NCBI GenBank assembly: GCA_004554165.1
Contig: SFNQ01000022.1
Location: forward strand, 4,009-68,008
Direction of reading: 5' to 3'
Source: Clostridiales bacterium
GTDB lineage: Bacteria > Bacillota > Clostridia > Christensenellales > CAG-138
Length of the DNA stretch: 64,000 bases
Shown here: piece after piece, positions 62,678-64,000 of the stretch
How the letters are laid out: each line of letters starts with the position of its first letter
Position numbering within the stretch: the stretch's first letter is position 1
Notes under the pieces: model-generated
Databases searched by the model: none
What the model was told of the DNA's origin: nothing
Seen by the model: only the letters and a program-made list of their open reading frames with translations
Made by a program: the position numbers and the translations under genes

Positions 62678-63553
62678 TTACCGCTCCTCTTTGAACACCC
62701 GCGCCATGAAGTCCAGCGTGGACAGGCCGGAGGGGCGATTATATCTTCCGAGGCAGAACAGGCAGTCCGCATCGCCCACGCTCAGCACATTGATCCGTTC
62801 AAAGCAGGAGAGCGAGGCGGAAAAGCCCATCTCCCTGAGATATTCCGTGGTGTTCGGGCCAATGGCGCCGTAGGGATAGGTGTAGGTGCTGGCCGCAAGG
62901 CCGTGCTCCTGCAGCGCGTCCCGCATGCGCTCCGTATCCTCAAAAAAGGCCCGGCGATAGGCGCTCTCGCTCTCGCCGCGGCGCTTGCTGCTGCCCTGCC
63001 GTTCCTCCAGGCCGTGCATATCGTAGCTATGGTTCTGAATCTCAAAACGGCCGGTGTCCTGGAGCTCCCGCAGCTCCGTCCAGGACAGGTGGCCATAGTT
63101 CGGGTTGGGATCCGGCGTCTGTGTAAAACGCTCCGTATAGCAGCCGACCACGGACAGCACCGCCCGCATGTCATATTGCGTGAGCAGCGGCAGGACGTAA
63201 ACAAGATTGTTGTAATAGCCGTCGTCAAAGGTAATCATTACGGGCTTTCTCGGGAGCGCCGCCTTCCCCTCCACATAGGCAATCACATCCGCCATGACAA
63301 CGCTTTCATAGCCGTTGGATTTCAAATAGGCCAGATCCGCTTCCAGCGTATCCGGAGAGACCACATAATCGCCTGCGCGGGACGGGTCTTTCAGTACGCT
63401 GTGATACATCAGAATGGGCAGGCGCTGCTGCTCCCGCAGAGCGGCCGCCTCCGCCGCCGGCTGCGCTGCAGCCGCGTGAACCAGCGCTCCCACCGCAACG
63501 CACAGTATGACCAGTTCCAGAAGAACCCTTGGCAACAAACGCGCTTTCCTCAT
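62678..63553 (-). CDS. Polysaccharide deacetylase, NodB domain
   Basis: 291 residues. N-terminal signal/anchor helix (about 8-30), then the NodB fold: MITFDDGYYNN (metal Asp111), HSYDMH (His175, His180) and TYTYPYGAIGPNT. Family members remove acetyl groups from peptidoglycan or other glycans outside the cell. The ATG at 63553 has no good RBS. Downstream lies the dtxR-type gene on the same strand. Confidence 0.87.
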   Translation of the reverse strand: MRKARLLPRVLLELVILCVAVGALVHAAAAQPAAEAAALREQQRLPILMYHSVLKDPSRAGDYVVSPDTLEADLAYLKSNGYESVVMADVIAYVEGKAALPRKPVMITFDDGYYNNLVYVLPLLTQYDMRAVLSVVGCYTERFTQTPDPNPNYGHLSWTELRELQDTGRFEIQNHSYDMHGLEERQGSSKRRGESESAYRRAFFEDTERMRDALQEHGLAASTYTYPYGAIGPNTTEYLREMGFSASLSCFERINVLSVGDADCLFCLGRYNRPSGLSTLDFMARVFKEER

Positions 63554-63993
63554 AGCTATAGAGAGTTATATGCGCCATGCCGGAGCGTCATGCGCCCTGC
63601 GGCCGTTTTTCGTCCGCCATGCCGCATATGGGAATCCCCCACCGCCGCGTTGGCCGGCTCCCGGCTCTGTTGCCGGCTCCGGTGCAGGAGAGCGCTGCAG
63701 GCCACCGGCTCCCGCAAAGCGCCCCCCGGAAAAAGGGCGCCTGCTTACGGAGCGGGGCCGCCGTCCCCGGCGGCTTGCTTCGGCTCCGGCGGCAGTTGCG
63801 CCGGCCGCGCCGCAGGCGCAGGCTGATCCTGCGGGCTTCTCAAAAACTTGAATTCCGGGTTCTTGCGACAGACGGGCGCCATCCCGTAGGGATGGCGCCC
63901 GGCAGGCTGTAGACAAAGTCCCCATAGGAAGCGCGAAAGCACTTTCTATGGGGATGAATTTATGGTAAAATAAAGATGAGGGGGGCGAGAGGC
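63554..63993. other. Intergenic region, hairpins only
   Basis: GC-rich with no credible gene. A perfect 12-bp hairpin GGGCGCCATCCC/GGGATGGCGCCC lies at about 63873-63899. Near the end TTTCTA, 17 nt, TAAAAT forms a possible promoter for the gene beginning at 63994. Confidence 0.55.
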
Positions 63994-64000
63994 ATGATGA
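63994..64000 (+). CDS. Start of a rightward gene, cut by the window edge
   Basis: ATGATGA after GAGGGGGGCGAGAGGC. Only two codons are inside the window, so nothing can be said of its product. Confidence 0.4.

Noticed and set aside
63577..63942. Overlapping Arg/Ala/Pro-rich frames at the window end
   Set aside because: No RBS, no family features, on both strands at once, as expected of GC-rich noncoding DNA.

Overview
The window looks like the chromosome of a high-GC, strictly anaerobic member of the Clostridia (Bacillota). The evidence is two [FeFe]-hydrogenase-type proteins, a bifunctional AdhE, a rubrerythrin, clostridial ferredoxins, FeoAB, a CIRCE element, a T-box leader, strong GGAGG ribosome binding sites and consensus sigma-A promoters. 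A gut Christensenellales/Oscillospirales-like bacterium is plausible, but no marker gene here settles the taxonomy. Most of the window is dense and housekeeping-like. One lower-GC island (about 40.7-42.9 kb) beside a tRNA-Asn gene carries a dead integrase, a small type I toxin-antitoxin module, a lipoprotein and a broken phage-like fragment.

Layout. 0-8.3 kb: CIRCE-controlled Hsp20, a small membrane protein, a LacI regulator divergent from an amidase / small protein / uracil-type permease operon, TcdA, a diaminopentanoate-dehydrogenase-like oxidoreductase and a frameshifted MerR regulator. 8.7-13.4 kb: capE-capF-capG (UDP-N-acetyl-L-fucosamine) plus a NahK-like sugar kinase. 13.6-19.5 kb: a polar amino acid ABC transporter, a PilZ protein, a fructokinase-like kinase and an AEC exporter. 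19.7-28.7 kb: tRNA-Pro and tRNA-Thr, a holin-like protein, a D,D-carboxypeptidase with an odd C-terminal tail, reverse rubrerythrin, a transglutaminase-like lipoprotein, a repeat-rich peptidoglycan-binding membrane protein split by a 16-nt deletion, a UPF0489 protein and an AlkD-like protein. 28.8-40.4 kb: a HAD phosphatase, a methyltransferase, then lysR followed by adhE, a kinase-like protein, a [2Fe-2S] protein, a hotdog thioesterase, a PAS-containing hydrogenase, a SpoIIE phosphatase and an [FeFe] hydrogenase.

43.1-47.5 kb: a membrane protein, then yaaO-like, holB and ricT genes in an order like Bacillus but without tmk, and a ferredoxin. 47.6-56.7 kb: a T-box leader with an apparent tyrosine specifier (UAC) in front of acyl-CoA ligase, sodium symporter, iorA, iorB, phenylacetate-CoA ligase, ACT protein and aminotransferase genes. 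A T-box switches genes on when the amino acid is scarce, so I infer that this operon salvages arylacetates back to tyrosine or phenylalanine by reductive carboxylation, rather than degrading aromatic amino acids. 56.8-64 kb: a TVP38-like protein, feoA-feoB with its Cys-rich partner, a MATE exporter, a DtxR/MntR-type regulator and a polysaccharide deacetylase.

The two most interesting systems are the Tyr T-box/IorAB operon and the adhE-sensory-hydrogenase operon. Also notable are two families of dispersed, hairpin-forming intergenic repeats, a 36-bp palindrome before adhE, and three genes broken at repeats or homopolymers (merR, int, and the peptidoglycan-binding protein). Those frameshifts could be real, phase-variable or assembly errors.
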